Assembly: GCF_048898065.1 (NCBI RefSeq)
Contig: NZ_JBLWFI010000003.1
Span: forward strand, 5,699-69,698
Direction of reading: 5' to 3'
Source: Tepidibacillus_B infernus
Lineage (GTDB): Bacteria; Bacillota; Bacilli; Tepidibacillales; Tepidibacillaceae
Length of the DNA: 64,000 bases
This document shows, piece after piece, positions 42,830 through 50,160 of the stretch. The notes below the pieces were generated by a model. That model worked only from the letters and a program-made list of their open reading frames with translations, had not been told where the DNA came from and searched no databases. The position numbers and the translations under genes are program-made. Position 1 is the first letter of the stretch. Each line of letters begins with the position of its first letter.

Positions 42830-44470
42830 TTACCCTGCACAGCAGGATAATTTAGATACGTCTTTATCAAAAGTTAACGCCGCCAATTTTAACCCTTCCG
42901 CCATGGTCAAATACGGGGCAAGACTGTCTCTTAAATCTTCATTGGTTAATCCAAATTTCACGGCCAATGTGCCTGCGTAAATGACTTCACCAGCATTTTC
43001 AGCAACCACATGAACCCCTAAAACTTTAAAGGTATTGGCATCAGCAACCAGTTTAAAAATACCCGTGGTTTCCCGATTTACGATGGCTCTTGGCACAGCA
43101 CTTAAAGGCAGAACCGATGTTCTTACCTCCAACCCTTTTTCTTTTGCCTGTTTTTCGGTAAGACCTACGGTTGCAATCGAAGGATTTGTAAAGGTTACAC
43201 CTGGAACAGCTTCAAGGTTTGCCTTTCGGTTAGCTCCTCCGATGGCGTTATCTGCCGCAATCCCGCCTTCATAAGCGGCGACATAAACAAATTGTGGACC
43301 TAACGTAACATCTCCTGCGGCATAAACGCTTGGATGGCTTGTACGCAAATATTCATCAACGACAATTTCACCACGAGAACCCACCTGAATACCAGCCGCT
43401 TCAAGATGGAGAGCTTCGGTATTTGGCTTTCGCCCCGTTGCAATAAGTAATTCATCAGCTTCAATCACCTTTTGTTTTCCGTTTACCGTAACATAAACTT
43501 GTTTGATGTCTCCATGTTGTTCAATACGTTCGTATGTCGCTCCTGTCACAAGGTTGATGCCTTGTTCTGTTAATGCTTGTTTGACCACATCTGCAATTTC
43601 GAGATCATACTTGCGTAAAAAGGTATCTCCTCTTTGGAGAATGGTTACTTCCGTTCCCAAGTTGTTAAAAAGCGTTCCTAATTCCAGTCCAACAAAACCT
43701 GCACCAATCACGACAAGACGCTTCGGAAGCCTCTTTCGTTCAAGCAATGTGGTGCTTGTTACATAGTCAACATCCTTTAACCCTGGAATATCAGGTATGT
43801 CAGGAGATGCTCCTGTAGCAATCAGAAAGCGTTTTGCGGTTAGTCGGCGACCACCGACCTCTACGGTTTTCTCATCGATAAACTTTGCCTCGCCACGAAT
43901 GAAGTCAAAACCATAGTCATCAATGAGATCTACATATTTTTGCTCACGAAGTTGGCTGACAAGTTCATTTTTGTGCTTGATTAACGAAGCCAAATCCACA
44001 TCACCAGCAGATGTATGTATCCCGATAAAAGGATTTGTTTTCGCCAGGTGATGAATTTCCCCCGCCCTCAAAAGTGTTTTCGATGGGACACAGCCAATAT
44101 TGACACAGGTTCCGCCAACGGTTCCGCGTTCAATCATGGCGACTTTTGCACCATATTCGACCGCTTTAATCGCCGAAGCAAAAGCCGCCCCTCCTGACCC
44201 AATAATCAGGTAATCGTATTCGCCTTCATCCCCTGCAACCCCATTTCGCGGCGGCTGGATTTCTTGTACTTCTCCAGGCTGATACTTTGCTTCACGAATC
44301 GCTTCTTGTGCTTTTCTTACATCAACGTCATCTGGAAGTTCAAATGTTGCCTCCCCGTGTCGGTAACTTGCGTCAATATTGACTGCTCCTATGTTCTCTA
44401 ATGCGGTGGCAATATGTTCTTCGCATCCCGTACACGTCATGCCTCGAACGATTAGTCGATACCTTTTCAA
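42830..44470 (-). CDS. merA: mercuric reductase
   Basis: 546-residue flavoenzyme reducing Hg2+ to volatile Hg0 with NADPH. An N-terminal heavy-metal domain has GMTCTGCEEHI (Cys 13 and 16). The FAD motif IIGSGGAAFASAIKA and redox pair GGTCVNIGCVPSKT (about 121-130) follow, and the C-terminal SCCAG supplies the Hg-receiving Cys pair. All key Cys are intact. TTG start with GGGGG seven bases upstream. GC content appears higher than in neighbouring housekeeping genes, suggesting acquisition. Confidence 0.97.
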   Translation of the reverse strand: MKRYRLIVRGMTCTGCEEHIATALENIGAVNIDASYRHGEATFELPDDVDVRKAQEAIREAKYQPGEVQEIQPPRNGVAGDEGEYDYLIIGSGGAAFASAIKAVEYGAKVAMIERGTVGGTCVNIGCVPSKTLLRAGEIHHLAKTNPFIGIHTSAGDVDLASLIKHKNELVSQLREQKYVDLIDDYGFDFIRGEAKFIDEKTVEVGGRRLTAKRFLIATGASPDIPDIPGLKDVDYVTSTTLLERKRLPKRLVVIGAGFVGLELGTLFNNLGTEVTILQRGDTFLRKYDLEIADVVKQALTEQGINLVTGATYERIEQHGDIKQVYVTVNGKQKVIEADELLIATGRKPNTEALHLEAAGIQVGSRGEIVVDEYLRTSHPSVYAAGDVTLGPQFVYVAAYEGGIAADNAIGGANRKANLEAVPGVTFTNPSIATVGLTEKQAKEKGLEVRTSVLPLSAVPRAIVNRETTGIFKLVADANTFKVLGVHVVAENAGEVIYAGTLAVKFGLTNEDLRDSLAPYLTMAEGLKLAALTFDKDVSKLSCCAG

Positions 44471-44483
44471 GCGAAGTCCCCCT

Positions 44484-44606
44484 TTATGAATCTTTCCCCT
44501 TTACATCACAACAATGGTCGGTTTTTTCCCGTAAAACCAAATGGCAAGGACAGGTTACCAAAGCTACAAAAAACCAGCCGACACCTTTCATTGTCTCTCT
44601 TATCAT
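44484..44606 (-). CDS. mercury-operon micropeptide, 40 residues, Cys/His-rich
   Basis: Small frame between merR and merA. Its product has a single hydrophobic segment GVGWFFVALVTCPCHLVL that ends in CPCHL, then a short tail with HCC. The CPCHL motif after a hydrophobic helix is shared with MerE-type mercury transporters, but the second helix of MerE is absent. Shine-Dalgarno AGAGGTG precedes the ATG; a second in-frame ATG lies at 44591. It is 13 bp before merA and 8 bp after merR. It may be a genuine mini transporter/metallochaperone or a shortened merE. Confidence 0.65.
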   Translation of the reverse strand: MIRETMKGVGWFFVALVTCPCHLVLREKTDHCCDVKGKDS

Positions 44607-44614
44607 CATCACCT

Positions 44615-45013
44615 CTATTTTTCCATTAACGTTTCAATGATCGGACATTCAAACATCTCTTTGTTTTCAGGACACTTTTCCTTTAAGCTAATGAGCATTC
44701 GTTCAATTTTTCGGAGATCTTGAATTTTACTTTGAATCTCCCGAAGTTTTAAAACAGTAAAATCGTACATGTCCTTGCATTTGACTTCATCCCGATCTAC
44801 AACACCCAACAACTTATCAATTTCTTGAAGTGTAAACCCCAAGTCTTGCATGCGTTTAATAAAACCGATCCGTTGCACCATATCCTCTGGATACATACGG
44901 TATCCTGAATCCGTACGAGTCGGTTCGGGAATCAACCCCAACCTTTCGTAATAACGAATGGTTTCTTTATTGACATTGCACGCTTTCGCCAATTGACTAA
45001 TTCGATACATCAT
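44615..45013 (-). CDS. merR: mercury-responsive regulator MerR
   Basis: 132-residue MerR activator/repressor. The N-terminal winged helix (YRISQLAKACNVNKETIRYYERLGLI) is followed by a long dimerisation helix. Three Cys residues expected to bind Hg2+ are present (VKCKDM, EKCPEN, FECPI). The ATG at 45013 follows GGGTGAT and a promoter whose start point excludes the longer upstream frame. First gene of merR-micropeptide-merA. Confidence 0.93.
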   Translation of the reverse strand: MMYRISQLAKACNVNKETIRYYERLGLIPEPTRTDSGYRMYPEDMVQRIGFIKRMQDLGFTLQEIDKLLGVVDRDEVKCKDMYDFTVLKLREIQSKIQDLRKIERMLISLKEKCPENKEMFECPIIETLMEK

Positions 45014-45029
45014 GTGATCACCCATTCTC

Positions 45030-45061
45030 ATTATAAACCCTGTACCATAGTACATGGTCAA
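45030..45061 (-). promoter_or_regulatory. MerR-type mer promoter and operator
   Basis: TTGACC (45061-45056) and TATAAT (45035-45030) are 20 bp apart, the over-long spacing typical of MerR-controlled promoters. ACCAT-AGTAC-ATGGT, a palindrome, lies inside the spacer at 45044-45058. Confidence 0.8.
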
Positions 45062-45134
45062 TTGTTAGCTCGAAAAGAAAAGGGGCGATCCCTTAGTCTT
45101 TGCTTATTGGGACAGCCCCACAACTTTTCCAGAA

Positions 45135-45253
45135 TTAAATTTCATCAATGAAGGAACTCACTTTCCTGGCAATCGCATCTCGAACCTCACGCAATTTCTC
45201 TTTAATTTCCTCCTTCGTTCCCGAAGCTTTGCAGGGTCTTCAAAACTCCAATG
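45135..45253 (-). pseudogene. arsC: arsenate reductase (ArsC) 3' remnant
   Basis: Two frames together encode HWSFEDPAK then ASGTKEEIKEKLREVRDAI and a C-terminal helix ending at a TAA, the tail of thioredoxin-linked ArsC. A base is missing between the two parts, in AAAG, and the catalytic N-terminus is gone. It lies between merR and the TetR pseudogene, pointing to a lost arsenic determinant. Confidence 0.65.
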
Positions 45254-45286
45254 AAGTCTTTTCGCAATCTAAGGCAATCATTTCTT

Positions 45287-45840
45287 TTACTCCAAATTCC
45301 GATCTAACAATGCCCCCGTTTGTTCTGCTATAACACGAGCCGGCAAAGGCATTCCATTTTTAAACCACCATTCCACTGCACCTACGATCGCCGAACCAAA
45401 AAATTGGAGAATCACATCTTCATGAAAACCGACTTTTTTTCCTTTTGTTACATCCACCTCAGCTTTAAACTCCTCAATGACTAAATCAAGAAACCGACTG
45501 CGAAAAGAAGGAGCCCCTTTACTTGCCAACATGGTTGAAAAGAATACATAATGACGTTCAAAGTATTCGAACCATACGTAATTTCCTTCTTGAAACGTCA
45601 TTTCAGAAGCGGATCGGCAAAGTTCTCGGAGATTGTTGATGTGTTCTTCAATCATCTTATCCAGCAGATCATATTTATCCGTGTAATGGAGATAGATGGT
45701 TCCTCGATTTACATTTGCTCTGTCGGCAATATCCTGAATCGTAATGTCGTCAAAATTTTTTTCAGACATCAGTTCAATTACGGCATTTTTATCGCTTCTT
45801 GGCTTTTGGCTATTCTTCGATCTACTTTAGACAATTTCAT
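45287..45840 (-). pseudogene. TetR-family repressor with N-terminal frameshift
   Basis: From ATG at 45840 the frame reads MKLSKVDRRIAKSQEAIK and then stops; from 45769 a second frame gives MSEKNFDDITIQDIADRAN and the rest of a TetR protein (160 codons). Adding one A to the A-run near 45786-45791 restores a normal TetR N-terminus. As written, helix 1 of the DNA-binding domain is lost. The change may be a true mutation, a slippage site or a sequencing error. The intact form would be expected to bind the palindromes ahead of the aldo/keto reductase gene. Confidence 0.75.
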
Positions 45841-45878
45841 TCACCAATCTTTCTATCGATAATCAACAATTTTAATTG

Positions 45879-45900
45879 ATTTGTTGAATAGTCAACAAAT
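45879..45900. promoter_or_regulatory. TetR-type operator palindrome
   Basis: ATTTGTTGA-ATAG-TCAACAAAT, perfect 9-bp arms, with an extra TCAACAA at 45863 pairing with the same TTGTTGA. It sits between the divergent TetR and aldo/keto reductase genes. Confidence 0.65.
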
Positions 45901-45916
45901 TGCGTTCATTTAACCA

Positions 45917-45944
45917 TTGAAAGCATCCTGTTTCTTTTTATAAT
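45917..45944 (+). promoter_or_regulatory. promoter of the aldo/keto reductase gene
   Basis: TTGAAA (45917-45922), 16-bp spacer, TATAAT (45939-45944). A 14-bp perfect palindrome AATCAATATTGATT (45967-45980) lies in the transcribed leader, a possible second operator. Confidence 0.65.
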
Positions 45945-46009
45945 TATAAACAAGTGTTGATAAATCAATCAATATTGATTTTTTGAAACCATGTTAAGGA
46001 GACAAAAGC

Positions 46010-46873
46010 ATGTTTAACGAAACTTTCAAATTATCCAATGGTGTAGAAATTCCAAAATTAGGTCTTGGTACCTGGCTGCTTGACGATGCACAGGCAGCAC
46101 AGGCAGTTCGTGATGCGGTATCGATCGGATATCGCCATATTGATACTGCTCAGGCTTATATGAATGAAGCTGGTGTAGGCAAAGGAATTCGTTCCTGCGG
46201 TGTCGCAAGAGAAGAACTTTTCATAACGACAAAGGTTGCTGCAGAATTAAAGAACTACGATGCCGTTACGCAGTCCATTGATGAGTCTTTAGCAAAAATT
46301 GGACTGGAGTACATTGATCTTCTGATTATCCACAGCCCCCAGCCTTGGAAGAAGTTCCGTGGGGAAAACCGTTACTTCGAGGAAAACAAAGAAGTATGGA
46401 AAGCAATGGAGGATGCTTATAAGGCAGGCAAGGTAAAGGCGATCGGTCTTTCTAACTTCCTTGAGGATGATATCGAGAATATTATTGCTAGCTGTGAGAT
46501 CAAGCCTATGGTAAACCAGATATTGGCACACGTGAGCAATACTCCTTTCGAACTGATTGAATTCTGCCAGAAGAATGATATCCTGGTAGAGGCCTATTCC
46601 CCCATTGCACATGGTGCAATTCTTGACAATGCAGAGATTAAGGCAATCGCTGATAAGTATGGAGTATCGGTTGCTCAGCTTTGCCTGCGTTATGATCTTC
46701 AGCTTGGTCTTGTCGTCATTCCCAAGACGGCAAATCCAGATCATATGAGAAACAATGCAGAGCTTGATTTTGTTATCAGCGATGAAGATATGGAGACTTT
46801 GAAGAATGTCGAGCGAATCCGGGATTATGGCGAGCATAGCTTCTTCCCGGTATTTGGCGGGAAATTAAAATAA
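46010..46873 (+). CDS. aldo/keto reductase
   Basis: 287-residue NADPH-dependent (beta/alpha)8 reductase. The catalytic tetrad is visible: Asp in YRHIDTAQAY, Tyr six residues later in the same motif, Lys in ITTKV, and His in LLIIHSPQPW. GLSNF and the C-terminal IPKTANPDHMRNN cofactor loop are present. AAGGAG lies upstream of the ATG. Base use (more GC-rich third positions, CTT/GGC) differs from neighbours, suggesting transfer. Substrate unknown. Confidence 0.92.
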   Translation: MFNETFKLSNGVEIPKLGLGTWLLDDAQAAQAVRDAVSIGYRHIDTAQAYMNEAGVGKGIRSCGVAREELFITTKVAAELKNYDAVTQSIDESLAKIGLEYIDLLIIHSPQPWKKFRGENRYFEENKEVWKAMEDAYKAGKVKAIGLSNFLEDDIENIIASCEIKPMVNQILAHVSNTPFELIEFCQKNDILVEAYSPIAHGAILDNAEIKAIADKYGVSVAQLCLRYDLQLGLVVIPKTANPDHMRNNAELDFVISDEDMETLKNVERIRDYGEHSFFPVFGGKLK

Positions 46874-46897
46874 ACAGGAAATATGGAGGAATTAAAT

Positions 46898-47308
46898 ATG
46901 TCAAGACATGAAGAGGTAAAAAACGGCGTTATTTTCCCAGTGGGCGAAAAAAATGAAGCATATGCACAATTTTTTGTGGGACAAAGTTATCTTAAAACAT
47001 TAGTTGCTGATCCTAAAGTAAGTGTTGGTGTTGGGAATGTGACCTTTGAACCAGGTTGCAGAAATAACTGGCATATTCATCGTGATGGATTTCAAATTTT
47101 ATTAGTAACTGGCGGAGAAGGTTGGTACCAAGAAGAAGGAAAACCTGCTCAATTTTTAAAAGCTGGCGATGTTATTGTTACTCACGATGGTGTGAAACAC
47201 TGGCATGGTGCAACGAAAGATAGCTGGTTTGAACACATTGCCATTACTGCAGGTACACCGGAATGGTTGGAACCAGTATCAAATGAAGAATATAACAAGT
47301 TGAAATAA
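46898..47308 (+). CDS. cupin-domain protein
   Basis: 136-residue single cupin. NNWHIHRDGFQILLVTGGEGWYQEEGKP (His-His-Gln/Glu set about 50-78, shown in part) and GDVIVTHDGVKHWHGA hold the metal ligands. Similar proteins follow reductase genes in detoxification operons. The ATG at 46898 has GGAGG eight bases upstream, better than the ATG at 46883. It is 24 bp after the aldo/keto reductase gene, one operon. Confidence 0.87.
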   Translation: MSRHEEVKNGVIFPVGEKNEAYAQFFVGQSYLKTLVADPKVSVGVGNVTFEPGCRNNWHIHRDGFQILLVTGGEGWYQEEGKPAQFLKAGDVIVTHDGVKHWHGATKDSWFEHIAITAGTPEWLEPVSNEEYNKLK

Positions 47309-47326
47309 TGGCTGATGATAAGAATT

Positions 47327-47350
47327 GCCCTGCTAAACAGGGCTTTTTTT
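47327..47350 (+). terminator. terminator of the reductase-cupin operon
   Basis: GCCCTG/CAGGGC stem with a 5-base loop followed by seven T residues. Confidence 0.92.
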
Positions 47351-47386
47351 ATATCAATCCTAAGCATTATAGAAAGGAGTAATACT

Positions 47387-47490
47387 TTGGAAAGACCATA
47401 TATAATATATGCCACATGCTGACATCATTGGATGGGAAAATCATAGGGGATTTTTTGGAAGAGGAACGAGCTACTGTGCCTCGCAAATAA
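47387..47490 (+). pseudogene. RibD/dihydrofolate-reductase-like N-terminal remnant
   Basis: A TTG with GAAAGGAG upstream starts MERPYII; after a one-base frame change in the AT-rich run, CHMLTSLDGKIIGDFLEEER follows and a stop comes at 47490. The combined peptide is the N-terminus of RibD C-terminal/DHFR-like reductases. The rest of the gene is missing. Confidence 0.6.
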
Positions 47491-47935
47491 AGTGGTATCA
47501 CCCGTCTCACCTTCCCCAATCCCCTCTCGCTCTTAAAGCCACAAGGCTTTTCAACCTTTTTACACCATTTCCCAAAAAAATTCCATAGAAATTATAGTCG
47601 TGATACGGTTCATGGAAAAACAGAAGTGAGGACGTGAAAAAACGGGGCAAAAACAGCAATTAAAGTCGTGAGGCAGGCAAGGAGAAAATATAGGGAAAGA
47701 ATGGGACTTGGGAAAAGATCTTAGAGTAAAAAAATCGGGGAAATGCCTAATTTATCAGGGAGTTTCGCGTTTTGCAAACCTGGTGAATCGGAGAAAAAAG
47801 CCGAGGAAAAACGGGAGTGGATCCCTGAATTTCGCTCGGCTCGTAACATGACTTTTTAGGCTTTGGTGCGACTATTTAGGCTTTGAGATGAATTTGATTG
47901 CTTTTTACACAATAACAGTTTAATCTTCTACTCCC
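47491..47935. other. non-coding tract downstream of glmS
   Basis: 445 bp, purine-rich on the plus strand, without any supported gene. Its only clear order is a 20-bp-period direct repeat at 47850-47886 (GACTTTTTAGGCTTTGG and GACTATTTAGGCTTTGA), 50 bp past the glmS stop. No transposase fragment is recognised. Confidence 0.5.
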
Positions 47936-49768
47936 TTACTCCACAGTCACGCTCTTAGCAAGGTTGCGTGGTTTATCCACGTCGTTACCTCTAGCTAGGG
48001 CTGCGTAGTAAGCTAATAGTTGTAATGGAATGACGGATAATGCGGGTGTTAATAATGGTAATGTTTTTGGAATAGCGATTACTTCGTCTACGGATTTGGC
48101 AAGTTCTTGATCTCCTTCTAACCCAATTCCTAAGACGTAAGCATCACGTGCTTTTACTTCTTTAATATTACTTACCATTTTGTCATAGATATCTTCTTGG
48201 GTAGCTAGTGCGATGACTGGAACGCCATCGGTAATCAAAGCAAGGGTTCCATGCTTTAATTCTCCAGCAGGATATGCTTCAGAGTGAACATAGGAAATCT
48301 CTTTTAGCTTTAATGATCCTTCTAGAGATACGGCATAGTCAAGGCTTCTACCAATGAAGAACAGATCTTCATAATGAGCATAGCGCTCAGCAAATTGTTT
48401 CATTGTTGGTGCGAACTCTAAAAGTTTATCCGCTTGAGCAGGGAGTTCCTTGATCGCTTGAAGGTAGTTCGCAATCACTGTGTCCTCTTGTGTACCACGA
48501 ATTTGGGCAAGATACAATCCCAAGAGATAAATTGCAATCAATTGTGAAGTATAAGCCTTAGTTGAGGCCACAGCAATCTCAGGACCAGCATGGGTAAGTA
48601 GTACTTCATCAGCATCACGAGCGACAGAGCTACCATTTACGTTGGTAATCGCTAGTACCTTTGCATCTCGTTTTTGTGCTTCTCTTAAAGCTGCTAATGT
48701 ATCTGCAGTTTCTCCAGATTGGCTGATGACCATAACTAATGTCTTATCGGTAATAATTGGATTGCGATAACGATATTCAGAGGCCACATCCACTTCTACA
48801 GGAACTCGTACCAAGTTTTCAATCACATATTTACCAACTAATCCAGCATGGTATGCTGTACCACAAGCCACAATATGGATTTTATCCAAAGAACGGATTT
48901 CTTCAGGAGTTAAACTGATTTCTTTGCTTAAATCCACTTTATTGTTCTCATGATCAATGCGATTTTGCAAGGTTTCACGATAGGCACGTGGCTGTTCATA
49001 GATTTCTTTTAACATGTAATGGTCAAAACCATCTTTTTCAGCTGTTTCAATATCCCATTCAACACGGAATGGTGTGCGTTCGATCACTTCACCTTTTGTT
49101 GTCATCAATTCAACTTTATCCTTTGTGATCACAGCCATCTCGCCATCATTTAAAATATAAATATCACGTGTATGCTCAATTAAAGCTGGAATATCTGAAG
49201 CAATAAAGTTTTCATTTTCCCCTAGCCCTACAATCAATGGACTAGAAAGGCGAACAGCAACCATTTTGTCTGGCTCATATTTATTGATAATGCCTAATGC
49301 ATAGGCTCCTTCCATTTTAGCAACTGCTTTTTGTACCGTTGTAACTAAATCCCCATCATATAAATCTGCGAGTAAATGGGCAATCACTTCTGTATCAGTT
49401 TCCGAAATGAAGGTAACTCCCTTGTTGATCAATTCTTCTTTGATTTCTTGGAAGTTTTCAATGATTCCATTGTGAACAATCGCAAATTGATGCTTCTCAT
49501 CCATATGTGGATGGGAATTATGATCTGATGGACGGCCATGTGTAGCCCATCTTGTATGGCCAATACCTAAGTGGCCATGAAGTGGACTTTTTTCTATTTG
49601 TTCTTCTAAATTGCTTAGACGTCCAACCGTTTTCTTTAGATCAATCACGCCATTTTCATAGACCGCAATTCCAGCGGAATCATAACCACGATACTCTAAT
49701 TTTTTTAAACCATTTATTAAAATAGGTTGTGCATCTCTATTTCCAATATATCCTACAATACCACACAT
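47936..49768 (-). CDS. glmS: glutamine-fructose-6-phosphate aminotransferase GlmS
   Basis: 610-residue enzyme making glucosamine-6-phosphate from fructose-6-phosphate and glutamine, the entry to peptidoglycan precursors. The product starts MCGIVGYIGNRDAQP, with the catalytic Cys exposed after Met removal. The glutaminase domain (about 1-235, LEYRGYDSAGIAV, GHTRWATHGRPSDHNSHP) is followed by two SIS domains (SQSGETADTLAALRE, ASTKAYTSQL) and ends PRNLAKSVTVE. The ATG at 49768 has GGAGG nine bases upstream. The longer frame runs into the ribozyme and is not coding. Confidence 0.97.
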   Translation of the reverse strand: MCGIVGYIGNRDAQPILINGLKKLEYRGYDSAGIAVYENGVIDLKKTVGRLSNLEEQIEKSPLHGHLGIGHTRWATHGRPSDHNSHPHMDEKHQFAIVHNGIIENFQEIKEELINKGVTFISETDTEVIAHLLADLYDGDLVTTVQKAVAKMEGAYALGIINKYEPDKMVAVRLSSPLIVGLGENENFIASDIPALIEHTRDIYILNDGEMAVITKDKVELMTTKGEVIERTPFRVEWDIETAEKDGFDHYMLKEIYEQPRAYRETLQNRIDHENNKVDLSKEISLTPEEIRSLDKIHIVACGTAYHAGLVGKYVIENLVRVPVEVDVASEYRYRNPIITDKTLVMVISQSGETADTLAALREAQKRDAKVLAITNVNGSSVARDADEVLLTHAGPEIAVASTKAYTSQLIAIYLLGLYLAQIRGTQEDTVIANYLQAIKELPAQADKLLEFAPTMKQFAERYAHYEDLFFIGRSLDYAVSLEGSLKLKEISYVHSEAYPAGELKHGTLALITDGVPVIALATQEDIYDKMVSNIKEVKARDAYVLGIGLEGDQELAKSVDEVIAIPKTLPLLTPALSVIPLQLLAYYAALARGNDVDKPRNLAKSVTVE

Positions 49769-49914
49769 TGTTGTAGTCCTCCTTCGTTGTTCGGAGGCAA
49801 AACACACTGATATCAGGGGATTTGCCCCCGACATTCCATTGTAATTCCTTCGTATTACTACATATACACGATTGTAAAACACACTTCTATAGAAGTCTTT
49901 CCTTACAAGATAAA

Positions 49915-50062
49915 CATGACTATAAGGCTTTGTCAGAAGGGTCACCCCTTCTTTTTCAACACTTATATTAACGGTATTCATGTCTACCGGAAGGTACCCG
50001 CCGAAAGCTCGATAAACCTTCTCCTCGTCAACTACTTACTCAGTAGTAGTTCAGGCGCTTTT
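49915..50062 (-). ncRNA. glmS self-cleaving ribozyme/riboswitch
   Basis: The glmS leader contains AGCGCC-TGAACT, TTGACGAGGAGAAGG, TTTATCGAGCTTTCGGCGGG and a GAAGGGGTGACCCTTC hairpin, the core order of the glmS ribozyme. Cleavage is expected before the G at 50058. The class uses glucosamine-6-phosphate as cofactor, so product build-up destroys the mRNA. The ends are approximate. Confidence 0.95.
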
Positions 50063-50115
50063 ATTTCCTTGTAAACCTCTACCCTCCTTTACAAAGTAAG
50101 ATTGATATATCATAT

Positions 50116-50146
50116 TTTTGTAGGGAGCATTTTGCTCCCCACAAAA
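50116..50146. other. long stem-loop between glmM and glmS
   Basis: TTTTGT-GGGAGC and complement form a 13-bp stem with one mismatch and a 5-base centre, 15 bp past the glmM stop. It lacks a clean U-tract, so it may be a weak terminator or a processing site. Confidence 0.5.
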
Positions 50147-50160
50147 CATATTTTATCATA

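Noticed and set aside
47492..47530. T-box-like antiterminator (GTGGTA...CACCCG)
   Set aside because: The match is partial, no specifier stem is visible and no aminoacyl-tRNA or amino-acid gene follows.
47936..49768. Complete Tn7-like transposon downstream of glmS
   Set aside because: No tnsABCD-type genes or end repeats of the Tn7 pattern are seen; only the location and a short direct repeat suggest it.
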